This document shows, piece by piece, positions 1 to 6,363 of a stretch of DNA of 13,691 bases. Both the position numbers and the translations under genes were made by a program. Under the pieces are notes generated by a model. The model saw nothing but the letters and a program-made list of their open reading frames with translations, had not been told where the DNA came from and made no database searches. The first letter of the stretch is position 1; each line of letters starts with the position of its first letter. Origin of the DNA: Gemmataceae bacterium (GTDB lineage: Bacteria; Planctomycetota; Planctomycetia; Gemmatales; Gemmataceae); contig JADLBT010000407.1 in NCBI GenBank assembly GCA_020847555.1, positions 1 to 13,691 of the forward strand, in the 5' to 3' direction.

Positions 1-1
1 G

Positions 2-67
2 CTCTCGCAAACGTCCACCCGCGTGTCGGCGTATGCCGTCGTCCCGAGTACCCCGCCTCGCCCGTAG
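2..67 (+). CDS. Possible 3' end of an upstream gene (partial)
   Basis: This frame is open from the left edge and ends at TAG 65-67. The third codon positions are mostly G or C (about 17 of 21), as in the real genes of this window. The tail would read ...SAYAVVPSTPPRP. It stops 46 bp before the next start, so it could be the last codons of a gene upstream in the same direction. Only 21 codons are visible, no domain can be recognised, and the frame could be open by chance. Confidence 0.3.
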   Translation, partial: LSQTSTRVSAYAVVPSTPPRP

Positions 68-113
68 TACTACCTGGCCCGTCGCCGTCGGACCAGCCCG
101 GAGGACGTTGTCG

Positions 114-1601
114 ATGTTTTCTCTCGCTCTGCTTCACGGCCTCGTCGCCGGGCTGGGTCTGTGCAACGCGGTCGCGCCGCGCGAGCCGCTGACGCCGGAG
201 CGCCTCGCCGCGCTGGTGCGCCAACTCGGCTCTCCCGCGTATGCCGAGCGCGAGCGCGCCACGCACCTCCTGGAAGCGGCGAGCGGGCCGGCACTGGACG
301 CCCTGCGCACCGCGCGCGGCAACCCCTCTCCCGAGGTCCGCCGCCGCGCGGAAACGCTCGTGCGCCGCATCGAGCGTCGCCTCGATACCCAGCGCGTGCT
401 GACGCCGCGCACGGTCCGCCTGGCTTACAGGGATACCCCCCTCGCCGACGCCGTGGCGGACCTGGCGAAACGGACCGGGTTCACGATTCGCCTCAACACC
501 GACCCGAACCGCCGGGCCGGGCGCAAGGTCACCCTCACGACCGGCGAGGTCTCCTGCTGGGAAGCGCTGGCGCTGCTGTGCGCGAAGGCCGCTTTGCGCG
601 AGGACGAGCCGGCATCGCCGCCGTCCCCGCTGCGTCAGGGCGGCAACTCGATCACCATCGTTGGCGGCGTGCAGGCGGTAGAGAAGGACATCCTCGGCCC
701 ACCCGCCGCAATCCGCCCCCCCGAGATCGTTTTGAGCGACGGCGCCCCGCGGTCGCTGCCGATCCACCGCGCCGGGTCGGTGCGCGTGCGTGCCCTGGAA
801 CCGGATGCTGTCCTGCTGGCGGAGCAGCGCCCCGGCCACGTTCTCGCCGGCCTCGCCGTGGACCTGGAGTCGGCCCTGCGGTGTGAGGAGATCCTCAACG
901 TCCGGATCGACCGGGCGATCGACGCCCACGGGCAGGCGCTCAGGGGCAACTTCGGGCCCGCGCGCACTCGGACCGTCGCCCTGCCGGTGCGCGGTACGAT
1001 AACCGTAAACGGCGTCGTGATCGGCGGGCACGACGACCAGCCGAAGGACGACCCACGCCGCTTCCCCCTTTACTTCCGGCCTGGCGCCAGGCTGGCCGCG
1101 GTGCTGGAGGAACTCCGCGGCACAGTGGTCGTCAACGTCCAGACGGCGCCGCAGGATCTGGTGGCGGTTGCGGACGTGCTGAACGCGGCCGGCAAGCGCT
1201 TCCCCGGGCCGGACGGCTGTGAGGTGCGCGTCGCGGCGGTCACCCGGCACGCGGACGGCCGGGTGGAACTGCGCCTGGAGGTGGCGCCCCCGGTGCGCGG
1301 TCCAAGCGACGGGTCGGCCCCGGTCATGCCGAACCTGAACATCCTCGTCAACGGCCGACGCCTCGGCGAACCGAAGGAGACGCTCAGCGCCGCCAACTTC
1401 GTCCTGCTCGACCGCCGGGGCCGGCCGCTGGAGGCGGTCCGCGCGGTCAGCACCGGCAAGTTCGTCGGCCAGGCGCGCGAGTACGAGCTAACCTACCGCC
1501 CGGCAGGTGGGGCCGACGAGGCGGCGCGCCTCGTCTACCGCGACCGCCGGGCGGTCCTGGTCGAGGTGCCGTTCGTCCTGCGCAACGTCCCGCTGCGCTG
1601 A
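114..1601 (+). CDS. Exported HEAT-like / STN-like domain protein, planctomycete type (495 aa)
   Basis: No defined function is recognised. The start at 114 is chosen because GGAGGA at 100-105 lies 8 nt upstream and the protein then opens with a hydrophobic segment (residues 1-20) suited to export; an upstream ATG at 33 has neither. Residues about 27-90 form a helical module (LGSPAYAERERAT, then EVRRRAETLVRRIERR) resembling a single HEAT-type repeat. Residues about 98-165 (VRLAYRDTPLADAVADLAKR) resemble the short STN-type N-domain of secretins and TonB receptors, though no secretin barrel follows. The rest, to VEVPFVLRNVPLR, looks beta-rich and matches a tail I associate with planctomycete proteins. 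A periplasmic or envelope role is inferred. The helical module recurs in the WD40 protein at 6364-9192. The gene converges with its right neighbour across 39 bp, where I see no strong terminator. Confidence 0.8.
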   Translation: MFSLALLHGLVAGLGLCNAVAPREPLTPERLAALVRQLGSPAYAERERATHLLEAASGPALDALRTARGNPSPEVRRRAETLVRRIERRLDTQRVLTPRTVRLAYRDTPLADAVADLAKRTGFTIRLNTDPNRRAGRKVTLTTGEVSCWEALALLCAKAALREDEPASPPSPLRQGGNSITIVGGVQAVEKDILGPPAAIRPPEIVLSDGAPRSLPIHRAGSVRVRALEPDAVLLAEQRPGHVLAGLAVDLESALRCEEILNVRIDRAIDAHGQALRGNFGPARTRTVALPVRGTITVNGVVIGGHDDQPKDDPRRFPLYFRPGARLAAVLEELRGTVVVNVQTAPQDLVAVADVLNAAGKRFPGPDGCEVRVAAVTRHADGRVELRLEVAPPVRGPSDGSAPVMPNLNILVNGRRLGEPKETLSAANFVLLDRRGRPLEAVRAVSTGKFVGQAREYELTYRPAGGADEAARLVYRDRRAVLVEVPFVLRNVPLR

Positions 1602-1640
1602 CCCGCCAGCAAGCCGCGCACACGCCGGCAGGGGGCAAGG

Positions 1641-2072
1641 TTATCCAACGAGATCGGCCCTGCGGAACGAGCCGTCGGGGCCGAAGAGACCGTCCACGAT
1701 ATTCCCGTCGAACAGGTCGCTGGCGTCGTATGACAGCAGCAGCGACCCGTCCTCCCCGAACGCGATCCGCACCAGTTCGAGGCGGCGGAGGAACTCGTCC
1801 TCGGTCAGCGGCTCCGCGTCGTCGCGCCACTCGTCGTTGTAAACGTCCACCAGCACGCCAGCGACGCAGCGCAGCGCGTCCTCGTCGTTCTCCTTCAACC
1901 AGGCGAGGTTGTCGCAGGCCATGCGCAGGCCAGCGACCACGTCGGTGTCGGGGTGCCAGATCGCGACCGCAGTGTGACGACCCGGCGGCCAGTCGATGGT
2001 GCCGGTCCAGCAGCCGAGTTCGTCGTCCCAGGTCAGGCGGCCGAACACGTCGCTGATGATCGTCGCGGCCAT
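1641..2072 (-). CDS. DUF2262-like protein of unknown function (143 aa)
   Basis: This is a small, acidic, probably cytoplasmic protein with no signal peptide or membrane segment. The pattern fits the DUF2262/DUF6985-type families: an N-terminal strand pair (FGRLTWDDELGCWTGTIDW, residues 10-28), a helix with LRMACDNLAWLKE (49-61), the segment LTEDEFLRRLELVRIAFGEDG (89-109), and a C-terminal DLFDGNIVDGLFGPDGSFRRADLVG. These families have no established biochemical role. Start 2072 is preferred because AAGAGG lies 9 nt upstream. An in-frame ATG at 2090 would add six residues. The longer frame to 2192 only translates the neighbouring palindromic repeat. The gene follows mnmA on the same strand with repeat copy 1 between them. 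Confidence 0.72.
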   Translation of the reverse strand: MAATIISDVFGRLTWDDELGCWTGTIDWPPGRHTAVAIWHPDTDVVAGLRMACDNLAWLKENDEDALRCVAGVLVDVYNDEWRDDAEPLTEDEFLRRLELVRIAFGEDGSLLLSYDASDLFDGNIVDGLFGPDGSFRRADLVG

Positions 2073-2128
2073 TGGCCTCGCCCTCTTCATGCCGGGATCA
2101 AGGAAGATGGAGTGCAAAGGTCTTGTGC

Positions 2129-2200
2129 AAAGCCCACAGATGGCGGCCCGTGGGCGCAGTGCCGGGAACCTGGCCCACGGGATACCACCCATGCGGCTTT
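2129..2200 (+). repeat. Palindromic intergenic repeat, copy 1 (most diverged)
   Basis: This 72-bp imperfect palindrome has outer arms AAAGCCCACAGATGGC on the left and CACCCATGCGGCTTT on the right. The inner arms are perfect: CCCGTGGG and CCCACGGG. One bulged base and several mismatches make it the weakest of the three copies. The loop (GCAGTGCCGGGAACCTGG) resembles that of copy 2 in the same orientation. It begins 13 nt beyond the mnmA stop codon and lies upstream of the DUF2262-like gene, so an mnmA transcript would read through it. Confidence 0.85.
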
Positions 2201-2213
2201 CAAAAGTTCCATG

Positions 2214-3296
2214 TTAATCGCCCGCCCGCTCGATCCACCCGCCGCCGAGCACACGCTCGCCGTCGTAGAACACGACCGCCTGCCCCGGCGTGACGGCGCT
2301 CTGCGGCTCCGCGAACTCCACGCGCGCCCCGCCACCCGGCAGCGCCGTCACCACCGCCGGCGCACCCGGGTGGCGATAGCGGATCTTCGCGGTACATGCC
2401 AGCGGCCCCTCGGGCGGGGTCTCCAGCAGCCAGTTGACGCGCGACGCCACGAGCCTGGCGTTGAGTAGTTCCTCGCGGGCGCCGACCACGACCGTGTGCG
2501 TCGCCGGCACGATCGCCAGCACATACCGGCGCGACCCGGCCGCGAACCCGAGCCCCTTGCGCTGGCCGACGGTGAACTGCTCGAGCCCGTCGTGCGGCGC
2601 GAGCACGTTGCCCGCTGTATCGACGATGGTGCCCGCCGTCGCGCTCTGCGGGCGTCGGCGGCGCACGAACGAGGCGTGGTCGTTGTCCGGCACGAAGCAG
2701 ATCTCGACGCTGTCCGGCTTCTCCGCCACGCCGAGCCTCGCCTCACGCGCGAGTCGGCGCACCTCCTCCTTGCGGTAGCCGCCGATGGGAAAGAGCAGGT
2801 GCGGCAGGACGGGCGCCGAGATGCCGAAGAGGACATACGATTGATCCTTCGCCGGGTCGGCCGCGCGGTGCAGTTCGTGCCGGCCGTCGTGGGCGAACAC
2901 CTGGGCGTAGTGGCCGGTGGCGATGAAGTCGGCCTCCAGCTGCTTGCCGTAAGCCCACAGCTTGCCGAACTTCAGCCAGGTGTTGCAGACGACGCACGGG
3001 TTCGGGGTGCGTCCGGCGGTGTACTCGTCGGCGAAGTAGTCCATGATGCGCCCGAACTCCGCCTCGAAGTCGAGCGCGTAGAACGGGATGTCGAGGCGGT
3101 CCGCCACGCGCCGCGCGTCGCCAGCGTCGAGGGCGCTGCAGCAGCCCTTCTTCCGGGACGGTTCGTCGTCCTCCGGCCCGTGGACGCCGGTGCGCATGAA
3201 CAGCCCGATCACCTCGTATCCCTGCTTCTGCAACAGGTACGCGGCGACAGAGCTGTCCACCCCACCGCTCATCGCCAACACCACTCTGGCCGGCAT
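2214..3296 (-). CDS. mnmA: tRNA-specific 2-thiouridylase MnmA (360 aa)
   Basis: MnmA is a cytoplasmic enzyme that uses ATP to activate C2 of the wobble uridine U34 in tRNA-Lys, -Glu and -Gln, then inserts sulfur relayed as a persulfide. The PP-loop SGGVDSS is at residues 10-16. CCSALDAGDAR (52-62) follows the usual CCS...DAR pattern. The catalytic cysteine is C101 in GRTPNPCVVCN, and its partner is C200 in SVEICF. ATGHYA (126-131) and KDQSYVLFG (150-158) are also present, and the C-terminal beta-barrel runs to GGGWIERAG. Length is normal for the family. AGGAGG at 3306-3311 lies 9 nt before the start. The gene begins 16 bp after the permease stop on the same strand, which suggests co-transcription, although the permease has no known link to tRNA thiolation. 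Repeat copy 1 follows the stop. Confidence 0.97.
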   Translation of the reverse strand: MPARVVLAMSGGVDSSVAAYLLQKQGYEVIGLFMRTGVHGPEDDEPSRKKGCCSALDAGDARRVADRLDIPFYALDFEAEFGRIMDYFADEYTAGRTPNPCVVCNTWLKFGKLWAYGKQLEADFIATGHYAQVFAHDGRHELHRAADPAKDQSYVLFGISAPVLPHLLFPIGGYRKEEVRRLAREARLGVAEKPDSVEICFVPDNDHASFVRRRRPQSATAGTIVDTAGNVLAPHDGLEQFTVGQRKGLGFAAGSRRYVLAIVPATHTVVVGAREELLNARLVASRVNWLLETPPEGPLACTAKIRYRHPGAPAVVTALPGGGARVEFAEPQSAVTPGQAVVFYDGERVLGGGWIERAGD

Positions 3297-3312
3297 CGGA
3301 CCTGTCCTCCTC

Positions 3313-5157
3313 TCACTCGCCGCCGCCGCCGGTCCGGCCGAGGGCGACGTCGAACTCGCTCAGCAGCGGGATCAGCATCGCCATCACCGCGAACGCGAAC
3401 CAGATGCCCGTCACCAGGAACGGGATCAGCGGATCGGCTGACTCGCCGGTCACCGCGTTGCCGATCATGATGTTCGTCACGCTGTAGTAGACCGCTAGCG
3501 GGCACATCCAGCTTGCCACCGTCAGCGCCGGAGACGGCCGGTCCCCGCTCAGCACCCACCACAACCCGCCAATCCCCGCCCCCAGGAAAAAGATGAAGCT
3601 CAGCCACTGATACTCGAAGCGGCCGTTGATCATGATCAGGTAGATGCAGATCAGCGTGCCGATCGACAGGAAAAATACCGTCCCGAGGGTGTGGCCGATC
3701 GCCAGCCGGATCTTGTCGTTGCGCAGCGCGACGTGAACGCCCAGCACCATCGTGAAGACGAACAGGATCACCGCCCCCCCAAGGATGCACAGGACCGCTT
3801 CCAGGTTCATGCCGAACACCTGCGCCTGGTACAGCTCGGGCAGTTCCCGCTTCAGCCGCGGGGACGGCGAGGCCAGCAGCCCCATCCATCCGTAGACGAC
3901 CGCGAGCACCAGCGGTGGGAGCAGGAACTCCTTGGTATTGTAAAGGATGCCGAACAGCTTTCCGAAGATGAACTCCTTCGGCGTCAGATCGGTTACCAGC
4001 AGCAGGTCGAGGGCGCCGGTGTCGCGCTCCGACGTGATCGCCGTCACCGCCTGGGCGCTGACCAGGAGCAGGCTGAGGATGGCGACCGGCACCAGGCCGC
4101 GCGCCGCCGCCCACTCGCGTCCGGTCGTGAACGCAAAGGCGTAGTAGCAGACCAGGCCGACGACGAGGAAGTAAGCGGCCTTCACCAGCAGCGGCCGGCG
4201 GCCGTAGGCGCGGGTGGCGATCTCGCGCCACAGGATCGGGTTGGCCCAGACCTGGCGCACCGCCCCCGGCGCGGCGTGGGCGCGGGCGCGGTCCTTCTCC
4301 GCCGCCTCCTGCTCGGGCCGCTCGCGCTGCATGACCGGCTCGCCGCTGGGGTTCCACACGCGCAGCTGGCGCAGGCTGATCGCGTTCAGCAGCACGCTCA
4401 GCCCCAGCATCGCCAGCGCGTACCCGTAGGCGGGCGGGAACTCGCCCGACCCCTCCGGGGGCGGTTCAACGACGTACTGCATGGCGAGGTACGGCTGCAG
4501 CCAGCTCTGGGCGTGCTCGACCTCGGCGGGGGTGAGCACGTCGCCCAGGCCGACCAGGCCGAGCAGGCGCGGCAGCAGGGCCAGTCCCTGAACCAGGCAC
4601 AGGTACAGGACCAGGAACAGAACGGTCAGGGCCAGCGCCTGAAACGTCTTGTCGCGCCACAGTGCGACCAGCACACCGAGCGAGCCGGCCGCCAGCCCGG
4701 TCGCCCCGAGCACGACGACCGCCTGTACCACCTGCCCGCCGGACACCCCCCCGAGCAGCAGGTTCAGCGCCAGCATCGGCACCATCGCCGCCAGGAACAC
4801 GCCGATCTGCAGCAGGCTGCCGAGCAGCTTGCCGAGCACGATCTCGTGGTTGCGCAGGTCCGTCAGCAGCAGCAGGATGAAGGTTCGGCGGTCCTTCTCG
4901 TAGGTGATGGTGCTGGCCCCGGACAGGGCCGCGAAAAACATCATCAGCGTCAGCTGGACGTAGGTCAGCACCTGAAACAGCAGCAGCCCGAAGCGGCTGG
5001 TATCGCCGAGCGTGGCCGGCCGGTCCCAGCCGACCGTCGCCTGCCAGGCAGTCAGGGCCAGCACCCAGAGAAGCCCCAGGTAGACGACGCGCATCGCGTA
5101 ATGGCGCGGCCGGCGGGGGAGGGTCAACGCTTCGCGAGCAAAGATGGGACCAAGCAT
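3313..5157 (-). CDS. Fused two-half ABC-2 type transporter permease (614 aa)
   Basis: This is a polytopic inner-membrane protein, probably the membrane part of an ABC exporter. Hydrophobic segments lie at about 25-40, 57-80, 112-137, 145-167, 172-200, 245-262, 328-345, 355-373, 410-428, 453-475, 488-512, 520-537, 545-567 and 578-600. The protein is an internal duplication: residues 84-113 and 374-403 align without gaps and share 15 of 30 positions, including E..D, LLL.TDL and GKL.G. Both halves open with a P-I...RE pattern (PIFAREAL at 4, NPILWRE at 307). A charged linker (about 276-305) joins them. No ABC ATPase is encoded in the window, so the substrate and partner are unknown. No clear Shine-Dalgarno site precedes the ATG; a heptamer inverted repeat ends 7 nt upstream instead. 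mnmA follows 16 bp downstream. Confidence 0.85.
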   Translation of the reverse strand: MLGPIFAREALTLPRRPRHYAMRVVYLGLLWVLALTAWQATVGWDRPATLGDTSRFGLLLFQVLTYVQLTLMMFFAALSGASTITYEKDRRTFILLLLTDLRNHEIVLGKLLGSLLQIGVFLAAMVPMLALNLLLGGVSGGQVVQAVVVLGATGLAAGSLGVLVALWRDKTFQALALTVLFLVLYLCLVQGLALLPRLLGLVGLGDVLTPAEVEHAQSWLQPYLAMQYVVEPPPEGSGEFPPAYGYALAMLGLSVLLNAISLRQLRVWNPSGEPVMQRERPEQEAAEKDRARAHAAPGAVRQVWANPILWREIATRAYGRRPLLVKAAYFLVVGLVCYYAFAFTTGREWAAARGLVPVAILSLLLVSAQAVTAITSERDTGALDLLLVTDLTPKEFIFGKLFGILYNTKEFLLPPLVLAVVYGWMGLLASPSPRLKRELPELYQAQVFGMNLEAVLCILGGAVILFVFTMVLGVHVALRNDKIRLAIGHTLGTVFFLSIGTLICIYLIMINGRFEYQWLSFIFFLGAGIGGLWWVLSGDRPSPALTVASWMCPLAVYYSVTNIMIGNAVTGESADPLIPFLVTGIWFAFAVMAMLIPLLSEFDVALGRTGGGGE

Positions 5158-5164
5158 GGCAGCA

Positions 5165-5258
5165 GTGGTTAGCGGTTAGCGGTTAGCGGTTAGCGGTCAG
5201 TGAAGACAGGAGGTGCAGGTCTTTCTTCACTGATCGCTAACCGCTAACCACTAACCAC
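5165..5258. repeat. Heptamer-based inverted repeat upstream of the permease
   Basis: The left arm (5165-5206) contains four consecutive GGTTAGC-type heptamers followed by GGTCAGTGAAGA. The right arm (5223-5258) is the reverse complement with three heptamers, one carrying a T for C. The arms are separated by about 16 bp that include AGGAGGTG (5208-5215). As RNA, either strand would form a stem of more than 30 bp. The element lies between the stop of the MFS relic and the permease start codon, 7 nt from the latter. The extra heptamer in one arm suggests slippage. It does not resemble the AAAGCCCAC palindromes elsewhere in the window, and no transposase is nearby. Confidence 0.9.
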
Positions 5259-5261
5259 TTG

Positions 5262-5427
5262 TCAGGTTGTTGTAACGGACTCGGAGTCGCGGACCATGGG
5301 CCGCGAGGCGTCGATGGCCAGCCAGGCGAGGGCGGTGACGAACCCGGCGCCGGCGTAGGAAGCCCAGGACGCCGAAGCGGGCGTTGGTCGGGGAAGGCGA
5401 GACGGTTTCCGCGGCAGGTTGGCCCAT
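5262..5427 (-). pseudogene. Relic of an MFS transporter gene (internal deletion)
   Basis: Reading leftwards from ATG 5427, the first 24 codons give MGQPAAETVSPSPTNARFGVLGFL, and TNARFGVLGFL looks like the cytoplasmic start and first helix of a major facilitator transporter. Near 5358-5365 the sense moves to another frame, which reads YAGAGFVTALAWLAIDASRPMV and ends at TGA 5262-5264. That resembles the last membrane helix and tail (AWLAID.SRP) of the same kind of transporter. The whole middle, about 350-400 residues in a normal MFS protein, is missing and the ends are out of frame. I infer a large internal deletion. The family resemblance is from memory of such termini and both pieces are short, so chance similarity is possible. 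Reading on in the first frame ends at 5251 with a meaningless Arg-rich tail. Confidence 0.5.
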
Positions 5428-5434
5428 GAGAGGG

Positions 5435-5440
5435 ATTATA
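5435..5440 (-). promoter_or_regulatory. Perfect -10 hexamer TATAAT in front of the MFS relic
   Basis: On the minus strand TATAAT is followed by CCCTCTC and then the ATG at 5427. Transcription starting about 7 nt downstream of the -10 would begin at or next to that ATG, giving a leaderless message. No convincing -35 is visible at 16-18 bp spacing. Because the relic, the heptamer element, the permease and mnmA all lie downstream on this strand, this could now be their promoter. Confidence 0.45.
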
Positions 5441-5497
5441 GAGCGGAACCGCCCCGCGCCCACCGAGGGCGCCCAGGAAGCCCCTGGGCATCCTCTC

Positions 5498-5569
5498 CAG
5501 GCCCGCGGATGGCGTCCCGTGGGGGAAGCGCTGGGGACTTCCCCCCACCGGACGCCACCCGTGGGCTTT
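5498..5569 (+). repeat. Palindromic intergenic repeat, copy 2
   Basis: The left arm GCCCGCGGATGGCGTCCCGTGGG faces the right arm CCACCGGACGCCACCCGTGGGC, with four mismatches in the core. The inner part GGAAG/CTTCC extends the stem, leaving a short loop, CGCTGGGGA. On the minus strand the element starts 5 nt after the TGA of the gene at 5575-6225. The interior GAAGCGCTGGGGACTTCC matches copy 3 when copy 3 is read on the minus strand, so copies 2 and 3 are the same element in opposite orientations. Confidence 0.88.
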
Positions 5570-5574
5570 TCTCC

Positions 5575-6225
5575 TCACAACACCTCACACACCACCACCT
5601 GCCGCGCCGCGCTCGCGCGGCGGTACAGGTCGCGCAGCGCCGGGAACCATTCGCGCACGTACTCCAGCTCTTCCACGCGGTCCGCGGCGCTCTCGCTGCC
5701 TTCCAGCTCTGTGAGCTGCGCGGCGGTCCACGCCGCCGGGTCGAGTGCGTCGAGGTAGGCGGCGAGTCGTTCGACGTCCGGCACGTCGTTGTACCCGGCC
5801 CGGTCCGGCCAGTAGTAGCCGCCGCCGAAGACAAGATCCCGCGCCCCAAGGTGCGCCTGCTCGATCGGGGCAAAACGGTCGCGGTCCGGTGTGCGCTCGC
5901 GGTAGCGCTCGGGAGCGAGCAGACAGCAGAGCGTCTCGGGAGCCGTCTCGAACTCGGGGATCTCGGCCGCGCTGTACCAGAGAACCTCCCCCGCAAGGTG
6001 ACGCCACAGCTCGCGGGCAAAGGCCAGCTCGCGCCCCACCTGGGCGAGCAGCGGCTCGTCCGGCCCGAGGTGGTAGCGGCGGGCGAAGTCGGCGGCAGTC
6101 GGGAGCAGGGCGGCGCACAGGTCGCGACAGGGGGCGAAACTCCGCCCACGCCACGCCGCGGCCAGGGCCGGGCGGATGCGGGCGTGGAAGGCGCCGCCGT
6201 CGAGGAGCAGGTGGTACAGCGGCAT
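5575..6225 (-). CDS. Conserved-looking hypothetical protein (216 aa), function unknown
   Basis: I do not recognise this protein. It is soluble, without a signal peptide or membrane helix, and rich in Trp, Tyr, Leu and Glu. Visible features are MPLYHLLLDGGAFHARIRPAL at the start, LWYSAAEIPEFETAPETLCC (82-101), a central GARDLVFGGGYYWPDRAGYNDVPDV (127-151), and an acidic helical C-terminus (LTELEGSESAADRVEELEYVREWFPALRDLYRRA, 171-204). The start at 6225 has a GAGG about 9 nt upstream. The codon pattern (strong G/C third positions) supports a real gene. It diverges from the WD40 gene across 138 bp, so their promoters must lie close together. Repeat copy 2 begins 5 nt past the stop. Confidence 0.75.
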   Translation of the reverse strand: MPLYHLLLDGGAFHARIRPALAAAWRGRSFAPCRDLCAALLPTAADFARRYHLGPDEPLLAQVGRELAFARELWRHLAGEVLWYSAAEIPEFETAPETLCCLLAPERYRERTPDRDRFAPIEQAHLGARDLVFGGGYYWPDRAGYNDVPDVERLAAYLDALDPAAWTAAQLTELEGSESAADRVEELEYVREWFPALRDLYRRASAARQVVVCEVL

Positions 6226-6294
6226 CGAGACGCCTCGCGGGAGCGACGGGATCGGATCACGGTTCAGGATACACCGAAATCCCCGATCCGGTCC

Positions 6295-6323
6295 TTGACA
6301 CGCGCCCCGGGACAGGGAACAAT
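6295..6323 (+). promoter_or_regulatory. Sigma-70 type promoter of the WD40 gene
   Basis: TTGACA (6295-6300) is a perfect -35 hexamer. A 17-bp spacer leads to AACAAT (6318-6323), a 4-of-6 match to TATAAT. Initiation near 6330 would give a leader of roughly 34 nt containing GGAGG at 6351-6355, 8 nt before the ATG at 6364. This is the best promoter visible in the window. Confidence 0.6.
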
Positions 6324-6363
6324 CGCGCTATCTCTCGTGGTTCACAGCTGGGAGGATCCGTCG

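Noticed and set aside
1602..1640. Possible bidirectional terminator between convergent genes
   Set aside because: The best pairing (GCCAGC with GCCGGC) is short and imperfect, and there is no T tract.
2112..2132. Direct repeat GTGCAAAG twice with a 13-bp period, possibly an operator
   Set aside because: Only two short units, one merging into repeat copy 1. No promoter elements are placed to make it an operator with confidence.
2073..2192. A 40-residue extension of the DUF2262-like protein
   Set aside because: The extra residues are a translation of palindromic repeat copy 1 and have no upstream ribosome site.
3691..5172. A 493-codon Gln/His/Arg-rich open frame on +
   Set aside because: It is the antisense of the permease. 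Codons for Leu, Val and Ile read backwards give the Gln, His and Asp richness. There is no start signal or recognisable motif.
5165..5258. The heptamer array as a CRISPR-like array
   Set aside because: Units are 7 bp with no spacers, and the arms are inverted; there are no cas genes.
5419..6363. A 315-codon N-terminal extension of the WD40 protein
   Set aside because: It overlaps repeat copy 2 and the whole antisense 216-aa gene. The internal start at 6364 has a strong ribosome site, a promoter and a signal peptide.
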